A stretch of 7,640 bases of DNA from Chloroflexota bacterium (GTDB taxonomy: Bacteria > Chloroflexota > Dehalococcoidia > SZUA-161): assembly GCA_003229915.1 (NCBI GenBank), contig QIGA01000183.1:1-7640 (forward strand), in the 5' to 3' direction. Both the position numbers and the translations under genes were made by a program. Under the pieces are notes generated by a model. The model saw nothing but the letters and a program-made list of their open reading frames with translations. It searched no databases and was not told the DNA's origin. The stretch's first letter is position 1. Each line of letters starts with the position of its first letter. Shown in pieces: positions 1-7,100 of the stretch.

Positions 1-1302
1 GAGACGTTTAATGTGCTGTTCCAGGGACTCGCGCCTCGCCCCTGGCCTGGAGCTGGAGATGGCGTCAGCGGCAGAAACGATGAATCCATACACGCTCGTT
101 GAGTCAGTTTCGCCGTGATGTCCGCCAATAGCTTTGGACACCTCCAGCGATTTACCCAATCTTTTGGTTATGTCAGCACCGATAGCGGCATGTGGCCCCT
201 CAATCTCCTGATCCGCCGCCTTGCCGATGTCATGCAACAGACCCGCCGTTTTGGCTATATTGACATCGGCACCCAACTCAGAGGCCATCATCGCCGAAAG
301 ATACGATGCCTCGATGCTATGGGTGAGGACGTTTTGCCCATAGCTGAAGCGATACTTAAGGCGTCCCAGAAGCTTGATTATCTCGGGATGAAGCCCAACG
401 ACACCTGCTTTATAAGATGCCTGTTCTCCCTCAGTCTGGGTGATTGCATCCACTTCGTCCTTGGCCTTGCCCACTACCTCCTCGATGCGAGCGGGATGGA
501 TGCGGCCATCGAGGATGAGCCTTTCCAGTGCCAACCTGGCTATCTCGCGGCGAATCGGGTCAAAGCAGGAGATTGTTACCGCCTCCGGGGTATCGTCAAC
601 AATGAGGTCGACACCGGTAGCATTCTCCAGTGCCCTGATGTTACGGCCTTCACGACCGATGAGACGCCCCTTCATATCGTCGGACGGCAAGGGGACGACA
701 GATACTGTGGTCTCAGAGGCGATATCGGAGCTGCACCTCTGAATGGCGAAGGAGACTATCTCCCTGGCCTTTTGATCCGCCTCACTTCTTAGCTGGGCTT
801 CAACCTCACGAATGCGTTGCGCCATATCTTGACGGGTTTCCTCCGCAACTGTGGTCAGCAGGATCTCTTTGGCCTCGGCCGTGGACATGCCGGAGATAAG
901 CTCGAGCTGTTGCACCTGCTTTTTCTTAAACTCATCCAATTGAGCCAGTGATTTATCTATTTCTTTTTCCTTGGCTGTTAGTCCACGCTCGCGCCTCTCC
1001 AGAGCTTCGGTTTTGCGGTCGATGTTCTCTTCTTTTTGGGCGATGCGTCTTTCCTGGCGATGAAGCTCTGAGCGACGCGAACGGGTCTCAGATTCGACGT
1101 CAGCCTTGATCTTTAGAGCCTCCTCCTTGGCTTCAAGGATAATTTCCTTCTGCTTGGTGGTAGCGTCGTCGAGAATCTTGGTGGCGTCTTCTTCGGCGCG
1201 GCGAAATCTCCTGGCCATTAGGGTAGTCCGAGTGAAGAAGCCAGCTACCACTCCGAGGAGAAGTGTTAACAGGACAATAGGTACTATATATATCCAATCC
1301 AT
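1..1302 (-). CDS. rny: Ribonuclease Y, N-terminal 434 residues (runs off the left edge)
   Basis: RNase Y is a membrane-anchored endoribonuclease that starts mRNA turnover in many bacteria. The reading frame is open from the ATG at 1302 to base 1 with no stop. Its first 434 codons are present; family members are about 510-530 residues, so roughly 80-90 are missing. Visible in order: a hydrophobic N-terminal anchor (about residues 4-25); a long, highly charged Lys/Glu/Arg-rich coiled coil (about 36-165); a KH RNA-binding domain (about 205-270) with the GREG loop at 216-219 inside GRLIGREGRNIRALE; and an HD phosphohydrolase domain with H328, the HD pair H357-D358 in LLHDIGKA, H371, HH at 395-396 and D413. 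This anchor/coil/KH/HD order is diagnostic. A purine-rich Shine-Dalgarno lies 8 bases upstream. The gene follows recX by 21 bases and is probably co-transcribed with recA and recX. Confidence 0.96.
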   Translation of the reverse strand, partial: MDWIYIVPIVLLTLLLGVVAGFFTRTTLMARRFRRAEEDATKILDDATTKQKEIILEAKEEALKIKADVESETRSRRSELHRQERRIAQKEENIDRKTEALERRERGLTAKEKEIDKSLAQLDEFKKKQVQQLELISGMSTAEAKEILLTTVAEETRQDMAQRIREVEAQLRSEADQKAREIVSFAIQRCSSDIASETTVSVVPLPSDDMKGRLIGREGRNIRALENATGVDLIVDDTPEAVTISCFDPIRREIARLALERLILDGRIHPARIEEVVGKAKDEVDAITQTEGEQASYKAGVVGLHPEIIKLLGRLKYRFSYGQNVLTHSIEASYLSAMMASELGADVNIAKTAGLLHDIGKAADQEIEGPHAAIGADITKRLGKSLEVSKAIGGHHGETDSTSVYGFIVSAADAISSSRPGARRESLEQHIKRL

Positions 1303-1310
1303 TTTCCGAA

Positions 1311-1320
1311 CCTTTCCTTT
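1311..1320 (-). promoter_or_regulatory. Ribosome binding site of rny
   Basis: Read on the minus strand this is AAAGGAAAGG, ending 8 bases before the rny ATG. It fills most of the 21-base gap after the recX stop, which supports both the chosen rny start and translation from a shared recX-rny transcript. Confidence 0.7.
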
Positions 1321-1323
1321 CCG

Positions 1324-1962
1324 CTATTCTGGCAGATTGTTGCCCTCTTCCAGCCAAACGCGGTCGATAGTATGATTGATTAGCTCGTAGGCGAAGCCAC
1401 GCCTCTTAAGGAAGGCCCCCAAACGCTTGCGAAAGTTGGGGTAATCCAGCCCTGAGAGAGAGCGAGTCTTCTTTTGTGCGGCTCGATAAGCTCCCAGTTC
1501 GTCATCAACATCTGCGGTGGTTGCGGCGATGGTCTCGCTGTCAACGCCCTTTTGCCGCAGCTCCAATTCGAGGAGTCGGCGGCTGAGCGGCCTGAAGTTC
1601 TCCCTATTCGCTCGCCAAAACTGGGCAAAGGCGGCATCATCGACCAATCTCTGTTCGTTTAGCTTAGCGAGTACTTGCTGTATTGTGCCTCTGTCGAAGC
1701 CGTGATGGCTTAGTCGGGACCTTATTTCCATCTCACTTCGGGGGCGTGGGCCCATATACTTCAGCGCGCTGTTGAGCGAGCGATGAAGCTTATCAGTTCT
1801 CTTGAGCCTTTTGACCTCGGGAAGGGACAGCGTTTGTCCTTTATGAAGCCCTGCCTCAACAGCTATGGGGAGGTTTAAAATGAAGGCGGAGCCACTATCA
1901 AGGAATACTTTGACTCTTCCTTTTCGGTCTGCCTGGGTCTTGATGACTGTGACCGTGTTCAT
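1324..1962 (-). CDS. recX: Regulatory protein RecX
   Basis: RecX binds the RecA-DNA filament and blocks its extension, tempering recombination and the SOS response. The protein is 212 residues from the chosen ATG, within or slightly above the usual 150-270 range. The family signature is ALKYMGPRPRSEMEIRSRL at about residues 66-84 (the R-x-R-S-x-x-E-[IL] repeat opening). LVDDAAFAQFW follows at about 106-116, then RRLLELELRQKGV and a third helical repeat ending near DRVWLEEG, as expected for three tandem three-helix repeats. The residues before about 60 look like the small beta-rich extension seen in many longer RecX proteins. The frame stays open to a TTG at 1977, which would add five residues. 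The ATG at 1962 is preferred because GAGGAAG sits just ahead of it, and using the TTG would place that site inside the coding region. It lies directly behind recA, the usual arrangement. The stop is TAG. Confidence 0.95.
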   Translation of the reverse strand: MNTVTVIKTQADRKGRVKVFLDSGSAFILNLPIAVEAGLHKGQTLSLPEVKRLKRTDKLHRSLNSALKYMGPRPRSEMEIRSRLSHHGFDRGTIQQVLAKLNEQRLVDDAAFAQFWRANRENFRPLSRRLLELELRQKGVDSETIAATTADVDDELGAYRAAQKKTRSLSGLDYPNFRKRLGAFLKRRGFAYELINHTIDRVWLEEGNNLPE

Positions 1963-1965
1963 CCA

Positions 1966-1972
1966 CTTCCTC
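1966..1972 (-). promoter_or_regulatory. Ribosome binding site deciding the recX start
   Basis: GAGGAAG on the minus strand, with its GAGG core 6 bases from the ATG at 1962. It overlaps the second and third codons of the longer TTG-initiated reading, so it argues for the shorter protein. Confidence 0.65.
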
Positions 1973-1974
1973 AA

Positions 1975-1988
1975 CAAATATCAAATAT
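1975..1988. repeat. Tandem 7-base duplication in the recA-recX gap
   Basis: CAAATAT occurs twice in direct succession on the plus strand, giving an AT-rich patch just upstream of the recX Shine-Dalgarno. It may be chance, or may keep the recX ribosome site unstructured. The rest of the 96-base gap contains only a weak 5-base inverted repeat (CAGGA 2000-2004 with TCCTG 2013-2017) and no T-tract terminator, so transcription is expected to continue from recA into recX. Confidence 0.4.
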
Positions 1989-2058
1989 CAAGGCTGAGGC
2001 AGGATTGAACATTCCTGTTAGCGAGTCGGTCTGGAGCACTTGAGAGGTGAAATCGGGG

Positions 2059-3108
2059 CTAATTTGTTGAGTCTACTGCTGTGGGCTCAACGCTGGCGGA
2101 GAAGGCTAGAGGGTCTTTCTGTATGCTGGCAGTTGATCTTATCTGGCGTTCGATTTCCTGGGCAAGGTCCTGGTGTTGCCTGAGGTAATCCTTGGCATTC
2201 TCACGGCCCTGTCCGAGACGTGTCTCGTCGTAGGAGAAAAAGGCCCCTGTTTTCTTAATCATCCCCATCTCGACTCCTAGGTCGAGGAGGTCGCCCGCTT
2301 TGCTGATACCTTCCTCAAACATGATGTCGAACTCGGCTGACCTGAATGGGGCAGCGACCTTGTTCTTGACCACCTTGGCTCTAATCCTGGTGCCCACTAC
2401 TTTGCTCCCTACCTTGATGGTCTCTATTTTCCTGAGGTCTATCCGTAGTGAGCTGTAGAACTTGAGAGCCCTGCCTCCCGGAGTGACTTCTGGATTGCCA
2501 AAGATAATGCCAACCTTTTCCCTGAGCTGGTTGACGAATACCACAGCGGTATGCGATCTACTTATGGCCGCTGTCAGTTTCCGCAACGCCTGAGACATTA
2601 GTCGTGCCTGCAATCCGACATGGGCATCTCCCATATCTCCCTCGAGCTCTGCCCTGGGTACCAGTGCCGCGACACTGTCGATCGCTATTATATCGATGGC
2701 GCCGCTACGGACTAGAGTCTCGGTGATCTCTAGAGCCTGCTCCCCGGTATCGGGCTGGGAGATGAGCAGGTCCTCTACCTTGACACCACAGGCTGCAGCG
2801 TATATGGGCTCGAGGGCGTGTTCTACATCGATGTACGCTGCTATGCCGCCGGCTTTTTGGGCTTCGGCAATTATATGCTGGCAAAGCGTTGATTTCCCTG
2901 AGGCCTCGGGCCCAAAAATCTCGGTAACTCGTCCTCGAGGAATACCGCCGATGCCAAGGGCCAAGTCCAATGAGAGTGAGCCGGTGGAGATGCTGTCAAT
3001 TGGCACCATTGCCGAGGCTTCTCCCAACTTCATGATGGAGCCTTTGCCGAATTGCTTTTCGATGTGGCCTATTGCCAGATCGAGCGCCTTTTCCTTCTCC
3101 GTTACCAT
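2059..3108 (-). CDS. recA: Recombinase RecA
   Basis: RecA is the ATP-dependent strand-exchange protein of homologous recombination and the co-protease that triggers LexA self-cleavage. The 349 residues match the normal bacterial size (about 340-355) and align almost residue for residue with the E. coli protein. The Walker A loop GPEASGKST is at 66-74, the catalytic glutamate is E96 in YIDVEHALE, and Walker B ends at D144 in IIAIDSVAALVP. Loop L1 follows at about 157-164 (GDMGDAHV). Motif FVNQLREKVG carries N193 and Q194, followed by loop L2 with FGNPEVTPGGRALKFYSS. The MAW motif region (about 41-65) and the C-terminal domain (about 270-330) are present. The tail ends in a short Ser/Thr/Ala-rich stretch, less acidic than that of E. 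coli. No intein interrupts the ATP-binding region. The ATG at 3108 gives the expected N terminus; the stop is TAG. It is the first gene of the proposed recA-recX-rny operon. Confidence 0.99.
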   Translation of the reverse strand: MVTEKEKALDLAIGHIEKQFGKGSIMKLGEASAMVPIDSISTGSLSLDLALGIGGIPRGRVTEIFGPEASGKSTLCQHIIAEAQKAGGIAAYIDVEHALEPIYAAACGVKVEDLLISQPDTGEQALEITETLVRSGAIDIIAIDSVAALVPRAELEGDMGDAHVGLQARLMSQALRKLTAAISRSHTAVVFVNQLREKVGIIFGNPEVTPGGRALKFYSSLRIDLRKIETIKVGSKVVGTRIRAKVVKNKVAAPFRSAEFDIMFEEGISKAGDLLDLGVEMGMIKKTGAFFSYDETRLGQGRENAKDYLRQHQDLAQEIERQIRSTASIQKDPLAFSASVEPTAVDSTN

Positions 3109-3114
3109 ATCCTG

Positions 3115-3125
3115 GTTCCCCGAAC
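3115..3125. repeat. Short palindrome over the recA ribosome site
   Basis: GTTC and GAAC flank a 3-base spacer (GTTC-CCC-GAAC on the plus strand). It covers the probable Shine-Dalgarno of recA, so it could be a minor hairpin or a protein site affecting translation. Four-base arms are short enough to arise by chance. Confidence 0.3.
3116..3121 (-). promoter_or_regulatory. Probable ribosome binding site of recA
   Basis: On the minus strand GGGGAA has its G run 9 bases before the ATG at 3108. A closer AGGA (3110-3113) is only one base from the start codon and too near to work. A better match, GGGAGGT (3128-3134), is 19 bases away and too far for this ATG, yet no alternative start codon fits it. 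Confidence 0.45.
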
Positions 3126-3175
3126 TGACCTCCCTGAGTTACTCCTGTACGACTCTTCCTCAGCTAGAGTCAGTT
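3123..3175 (-). promoter_or_regulatory. recA leader / operator region with nested inverted repeats
   Basis: Two inverted repeats are visible. The outer pair is 7 bases perfect: GTCAGTT at 3169-3175 and AACTGAC at 3123-3129, centres about 46 bases apart. The inner pair is 6 bases perfect: GACTCT at 3151-3156 and AGAGTC at 3166-3171, with a 9-base loop. The two share bases 3169-3171, so as RNA they would be partly exclusive. If transcription starts near 3170, as the promoter call implies, most of the distal arm of the outer repeat lies at or before the start site, which would favour a DNA operator over an RNA fold. No known riboswitch class is recognised. Confidence 0.35.
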
Positions 3176-3176
3176 T

Positions 3177-3205
3177 ATATTATCACATCTGGGCAACAAA
3201 TACAA
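3177..3205 (-). promoter_or_regulatory. Candidate sigma-70-type promoter for recA-recX-rny
   Basis: On the minus strand, TTGTAT (3200-3205) and TAATAT (3177-3182) are separated by exactly 17 bases. The -10 box is preceded by TGA, giving an extended -10 pattern. The predicted start, about 3170, leaves an untranslated leader of about 60 bases before recA. The assignment rests on pattern matching only. Confidence 0.5.
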
Positions 3206-3436
3206 GAGCGTGACCTGCGATGCTGGTGATTGGGCAGCGAAGATGGTTTGTTTGCTTGGGCGCTGTGAGAATTATGGCGGAGATTGAAAATGATGTAGGT
3301 TTAGATTATAGTCAACCCGTCAGCTCAGCCCTTGATCTGCGAGTCCGGATTCAAAATGCGCACCCTGCGGGTGATAATCCAAGTTACTACGAAAGTGAAC
3401 TCAAGTTTGAATAGGGAGCTAAGAGCATTCAGCATC
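3206..3436. other. Intergenic stretch with no convincing gene
   Basis: This is the central part of the divergent recA-ogt gap. A 64-codon open frame (ATG 3220 to TAG 3414, plus strand) is present, but I see no Shine-Dalgarno, no recognisable domain and unremarkable composition. It starts close to the recA promoter on the opposite strand, so I do not call it a gene. A small perfect inverted repeat, CACCC (3361-3365) and GGGTG (3369-3373), has a 3-base loop. No tRNA or rRNA signature was found. Confidence 0.6.
3397..3408. promoter_or_regulatory. SOS-box-like palindrome (tentative)
   Basis: GAACTCAAGTTT fits the Gram-positive/Bacillus-type LexA (DinR) core GAAC-N4-GTTC with one mismatch in the last base, a T that the Y in the published consensus allows. 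It lies between two divergent repair genes but about 190 bases upstream of the predicted recA -35 box and about 240 bases from ogt, further than a normal LexA operator. Whether this organism uses that box is unknown from this window. Confidence 0.2.
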
Positions 3437-3471
3437 GTAGGGTGGGTGGAATGAAATGGAACCCACCACCC
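3437..3471. repeat. Hairpin 1 of a palindromic repeat cluster
   Basis: A perfect 7-base inverted repeat, GGTGGGT (3441-3447) and ACCCACC (3461-3467), encloses a 13-base purine-rich loop; G/C-rich extensions on both sides allow alternative pairings. The left flank starts GTAGGG, which recurs at the start of hairpin 2. This look (GTAGGGTGGGT...ACCCACC) resembles dispersed intergenic palindromic repeats of the REP/small-MITE kind. Copy number elsewhere in the genome cannot be seen here. Confidence 0.55.
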
Positions 3472-3481
3472 AAAATGCACT

Positions 3482-3515
3482 GTAGGGGAGGGTCGCTACG
3501 CTGCACCACCCCTAC
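3482..3515. repeat. Hairpin 2 of a palindromic repeat cluster
   Basis: A perfect 7-base inverted repeat GTAGGGG (3482-3488) and CCCCTAC (3509-3515) continues, after one A-A mismatch, into GG/CC pairs. Its right arm CCACCCCTAC (3506-3515) can also pair with GTAGGGTGG of hairpin 1 (3437-3445) with one bulge, so hairpins 1 and 2 together form one foldback of about 79 bases. Confidence 0.6.
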
Positions 3516-3526
3516 CCACCATGTAG

Positions 3527-3548
3527 CGTCGTGACTCCTGTCACGACG
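3527..3548. repeat. Hairpin 3 of a palindromic repeat cluster
   Basis: A perfect 8-base inverted repeat, CGTCGTGA (3527-3534) and TCACGACG (3541-3548), has a 6-base loop CTCCTG. It is the strongest stem-loop noticed in the window. No T run follows on either strand, so it is not a standard intrinsic terminator. It lies 98 bases upstream of the ogt start. Confidence 0.65.
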
Positions 3549-3645
3549 GAGGACGCGTTGCCGAAGGTATCGCTATGATTCATCAGTAGGCAACAGTAAA
3601 CCAGGAGGCCGGCTTCAGAGTCTCAATAATGGATTATAGGCAGCC

Positions 3646-4185
3646 GTGAGGTGCGGTTTGGAAGTCAAGCATACTGTTGTTAGTACCAGGTTCGGTTGGG
3701 TGGTTATCGGAGGTTCTGAGAGAGGGCTGAGCTTCGTGTCCTTGCCCCGCGTGTCTCGTGAGGCAGCACTGGCTGCCCTTGAAGATTTCGTGAAGGGAAC
3801 ACTGGAGGCGAGCGCTGTTTTTGGTGACCTGCCCTTGCGGCTCCAGCGCTACTTCGATGGTGCGCTGGTGACATTCCCTGATAAGCTCGACTTTGGTGAA
3901 GCTACTGCTTTTGAGCGGGTTGTCTGGGACGCAACTCGCTCTATACCTTATGGTGAGGTTAGGAGCTATGCTTGGGTGGCAAGGCAAATCGGAAAACCGC
4001 GGGCATGCCGTGCGGTAGGAGGGGCAATGGCTCGGAACCGCTGCCCTATCATTGTGCCATGTCACCGCGTGGTGGCCAGCAATGGTAGCCTCTGTGGATT
4101 TGGCGGGGGCCTGGAACTGAAAAGGCGCCTTCTTGATTTGGAAGCAGGTCAAATGGGCAAACCTAACTCACCTTTTCTTCAATAG
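3646..4185 (+). CDS. ogt: Methylated-DNA--protein-cysteine S-methyltransferase (O6-alkylguanine repair)
   Basis: This suicide enzyme moves the alkyl group from O6-alkylguanine in DNA to its own cysteine. The 179 residues are a usual size for a stand-alone Ogt/MGMT. Residues 1-85 look like the N-terminal RNase-H-like domain and 86-170 are the DNA-binding catalytic domain. The active site is IVPCHRV with C139 and H140. By alignment with human MGMT, R122 (in CRAVGGAM) matches the arginine finger R128, N131 matches the hinge N137 and E166 matches E172. IPYGEVRSYAWVA at 100-112 carries the conserved tyrosine Y102. No Ada-type regulatory domain is fused, so this is the constitutive kind. The GTG start is the first possible one after an in-frame TAG at 3637-3639. 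Its Shine-Dalgarno is weak (AGG, 5 bases ahead). A TTG at 3658 behind GAGGTG is a reasonable alternative that would shorten the protein by four residues. The last codons overlap the 3' end of dnaE on the other strand. The stop is TAG. Confidence 0.96.
   Translation: MRCGLEVKHTVVSTRFGWVVIGGSERGLSFVSLPRVSREAALAALEDFVKGTLEASAVFGDLPLRLQRYFDGALVTFPDKLDFGEATAFERVVWDATRSIPYGEVRSYAWVARQIGKPRACRAVGGAMARNRCPIIVPCHRVVASNGSLCGFGGGLELKRRLLDLEAGQMGKPNSPFLQ
4163..4185. other. Tail-to-tail overlap of ogt and dnaE
   Basis: The last 23 bases of ogt (plus) and of dnaE (minus) are the same DNA, each encoding the other's C-terminal residues and TAG stop. There is no room for an intrinsic terminator between the genes and none is seen, so their transcripts should be antisense to each other at the 3' ends. 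Confidence 0.9.
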
Positions 4186-7100
4186 TTATGTCCTGCTCAT
4201 CGATTAGGCTGACCAGATGTCGGTGAAGTTCGGGGCTGTAGTCTGTAGTAAAATCGGGCATTTCGATCTTCGTAGCACCCTCGCTGGTGACTATTGTCAG
4301 GTATACGTCGTCTTCACCAGGGAACTGCCTGAGTACGTCGAAGAGCTGCCTCAGACGGGCGATATCGGCGTTGGTATCCTCAGAGGTGGGGAGGTTGATT
4401 TTGAGTCGGCGTCGAGATGATGCTGCACTCTGTTGCTCCGGCTGTTCGATAGATTCCTCGCTCTTGCCTGGTTGGTGAGGTGATACACTAAAGCAGGTCA
4501 GTTGTATGCGCTCATTCCGGGTTCTTACTTTACCCTTAATTATGAGGGTTCGACCCTCTTGCCAGATATCTCTGGTGCGTTCGTAGACGTCAGGCCACGC
4601 TGTGACCTCTATGCTGCCGGCAAAATCCTCCAGAATGGCGCTGACAAAGGGGCGCTTATCTTTGGTGTACGATTGCCGCACGGAGGTGACTATGCCTGCG
4701 GTGGTAATTGTCTGGCCTACCATCTCCGTGTCAATTTGCCCGCAGAAGGCATCGACCTCCGAAGCCAGTCGCCGAGAGGCCTGGGTGAAGGGATGATCGG
4801 AGAGATATATCCCGAGCAGTTCCTTTTCCCACGCTAACCTCTCTTGGGCTGGTATCGCTACTTCGGGGAGGTCGATGCCGGGAAGGGGCACGTTCACGGT
4901 CTGTCCCCAGAGGTCAAACATTGTGGACTGGCCAACTTCTTTAAGGCGCTGCTCTGTTTGCGCCAGCGCCAGGATACGGTCAGTGCCAGCCAAAAGGGAG
5001 CCGCGCTCTCCCAGAGAGTCCAGCGCTCCTGTTTTGATCATACTTTCCAACGCTCGTTTGTTGAGGTTCCTGAGGTCAGCTCTGCGGCAGAAGTCGTCGA
5101 GCGACTTAAAGGGGCCAGCTTGGTCTCGAATGGCGATGATTGGCCTGATTGCGGCAGCGCCGACATTCTTGATTGCTGCCAGCCCAAAGCGAACGGCACC
5201 AATATCCGCTTCAGCGCGTTCAATGGTAAAACTCTCTCCACTTTGGTTGATATCAGGTGGCAGCACTCCGATGCCCAGGCGGTGACACTCGCTGATGGCT
5301 GAGGCTACCTTGTCTGCCTGTCCCATGTTTGCGGTCAGGAGGGCGGTCATGAACTCCACAGGGTAGTTCGCCTTGAGATAAGCGGTCTGGTAAGCGATCA
5401 TGGCATAGCTGACACTGTGTGCCTTGTTGAATGCGTAGCCTGCAAAGGGCTCGATGAGACTCCACACTTGCTCGGCGAGATCCTTGGTAAACCCTTTTTT
5501 CTTCGCTCCGGCGAGGAATCGTTGCATCTCTTTTTTCATCACTTCGGGTATCTTTTTCCCCATCGCCTTGCGTACAATATCAGCCTCGCCGAGACTGTAT
5601 CCGGCGAAGGCTTGAACGATGAGGAGGACCTGATCCTGGTAGACGATGACGCCGTATGTCTCTTGCAGGATTTCGGTGAGGGTGGGGTGGGGGAAGCGAA
5701 TGGGCTCCAGCCCGTGTTTCGCCCTGATAAAGGTGGGGATGTGCTGCTTTGGTCCCGGGCGGTAGAGAGCCACCATGGCCGCGATATCGCCAAGGCAACT
5801 GGGCTTAAGCTCCTTGATAAAGCGGCGCATAGCAGCACCCTCAAGTTGAAAGACACCTGTCGTCTCTCCGGATGAGAGGAGATCGAAGGTTTTGGCGTCG
5901 TCGAGGGGTATGTTCTGCAGGGCGACATCGATACCGTGATTTTCGGCGATGATATGGTTTGCCTTCTCTATGATGGTTAGGTTTGCTAGTCCCAGGAAGT
6001 CCATCTTCAAAAGCCCGATTTTGGCGATTTCATCCATGGCGAACTGAGTCATGTTAATGCTCTGCTCTTCGGCTCTGCTTGGCCTTTGGAGAGGGACGTG
6101 GTGGATTAGAGGTTCTCTGGAGATGACGACTCCGGCAGCGTGGGTGGAGGCATGGCGGGCTACTCCCTCCAGTTTGGTTGCGGTGTCGATGAGATGCTTT
6201 ATGTTCGCGTTATCCCGGTATTTGTTACGCAGCTCGATATTTGTTTCCAGAGCTTCTTGAATGGTAGTCACCAGTGCGGGGATTTGCCGTGCCACCTGGT
6301 CAACATCCCCGTAGGGCAACCCCAGTGCTCTGCCCACGTCTCTAAGCGCTGCACGGGTTCCCATGGTGCCGAAAGTGATGATCTGAGCTACGCGGTCGGG
6401 GCCATATTTCTGGGCTACGTAGGCTATGACCTCGTCACGACGGTCATCCTGAAAATCGAGGTCGATATCGGGCATTTCTCTGCGCTCCACATTGAGGAAG
6501 CGCTCGAACACCAGCCTGTGAGCCAGGGGATCGATATCGGTTATCTCCAGGCAGTAGAGGACGATGCTGGCTGCAGCGCTACCGCGAACACCGAAGAGGA
6601 TCTTTTGTGCCCGAGTAAAGGATATGACATCCCATATGACCAGGAAGTAGTTGGCGAATTCAGTCTGCTTGATGACTTCAAGCTCATAGTTAAGCCGCTC
6701 TACAGCTTGTGATGGAAGATCGGGGTAGCGTGCTGCTAGCCCTTGATGGGAGAGTTCCACAAGCTGTTCATCAGCAGTCTTGCCGGAAGGTAGGTCTATG
6801 GTAGGAAGGCGGAGGCGGCCGAAGTCGAGGTTAAGGTTACATAGCTCGGCGATATGCTCAGTATTAGTCAGAGCTTCGGGTAGTTCGGCGAACATCTCGG
6901 CCATTTCCTGGGAACTCTTTAGGTAGAAAGAATCATCGGCCATCTTGAAATGCTTTTCATTGTAGATGGTGTTATTGGTCTGAATGCATAGCAGTATTTC
7001 GTGTGCGTAGGCGTCATCCTTGTTTACATAATGAACGTCGTTGGTGGCCACAAGGGGGAGGTTCAGCTTGCGAGACATGGCGACCAGCTCTTTGTTGATC

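Noticed and set aside
115..792. Long plus-strand open frame opposite rny
   Set aside because: It lies wholly antisense to the KH and HD domains of RNase Y, whose motifs are unmistakable. The antisense product has no recognisable motif.
1963..1977. TTG at 1977 as the recX start
   Set aside because: The Shine-Dalgarno GAGGAAG lies between the TTG and the ATG at 1962 and is correctly spaced only for the ATG.
2696..3229. Plus-strand open frame opposite the 5' half of recA
   Set aside because: It mirrors the conserved RecA ATP-binding region and extends through the recA promoter; it is a shadow of strong codon bias in recA.
3300..3420. tRNA-like or small RNA gene
   Set aside because: No cloverleaf stems, T-loop consensus or CCA end could be arranged; only a 5-base hairpin was found.
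3437..3548. CRISPR array
   Set aside because: The units are inverted and of unequal length, with no regular direct repeats and spacers.
3527..3548. Rho-independent terminator
   Set aside because: The stem is good but no run of T follows on either strand, and no gene reads into it from the left.
3634..4152. 172-codon minus-strand frame opposite ogt
   Set aside because: It is antisense to a gene with intact PCHRV active site and complete domain structure; the reverse product has no family features.
4502..6712. Several plus-strand frames opposite dnaE (for example 4844-5302, 5417-5875, 6140-6712)
   Set aside because: All are antisense to conserved DnaE domains, with no ribosome sites or motifs of their own.
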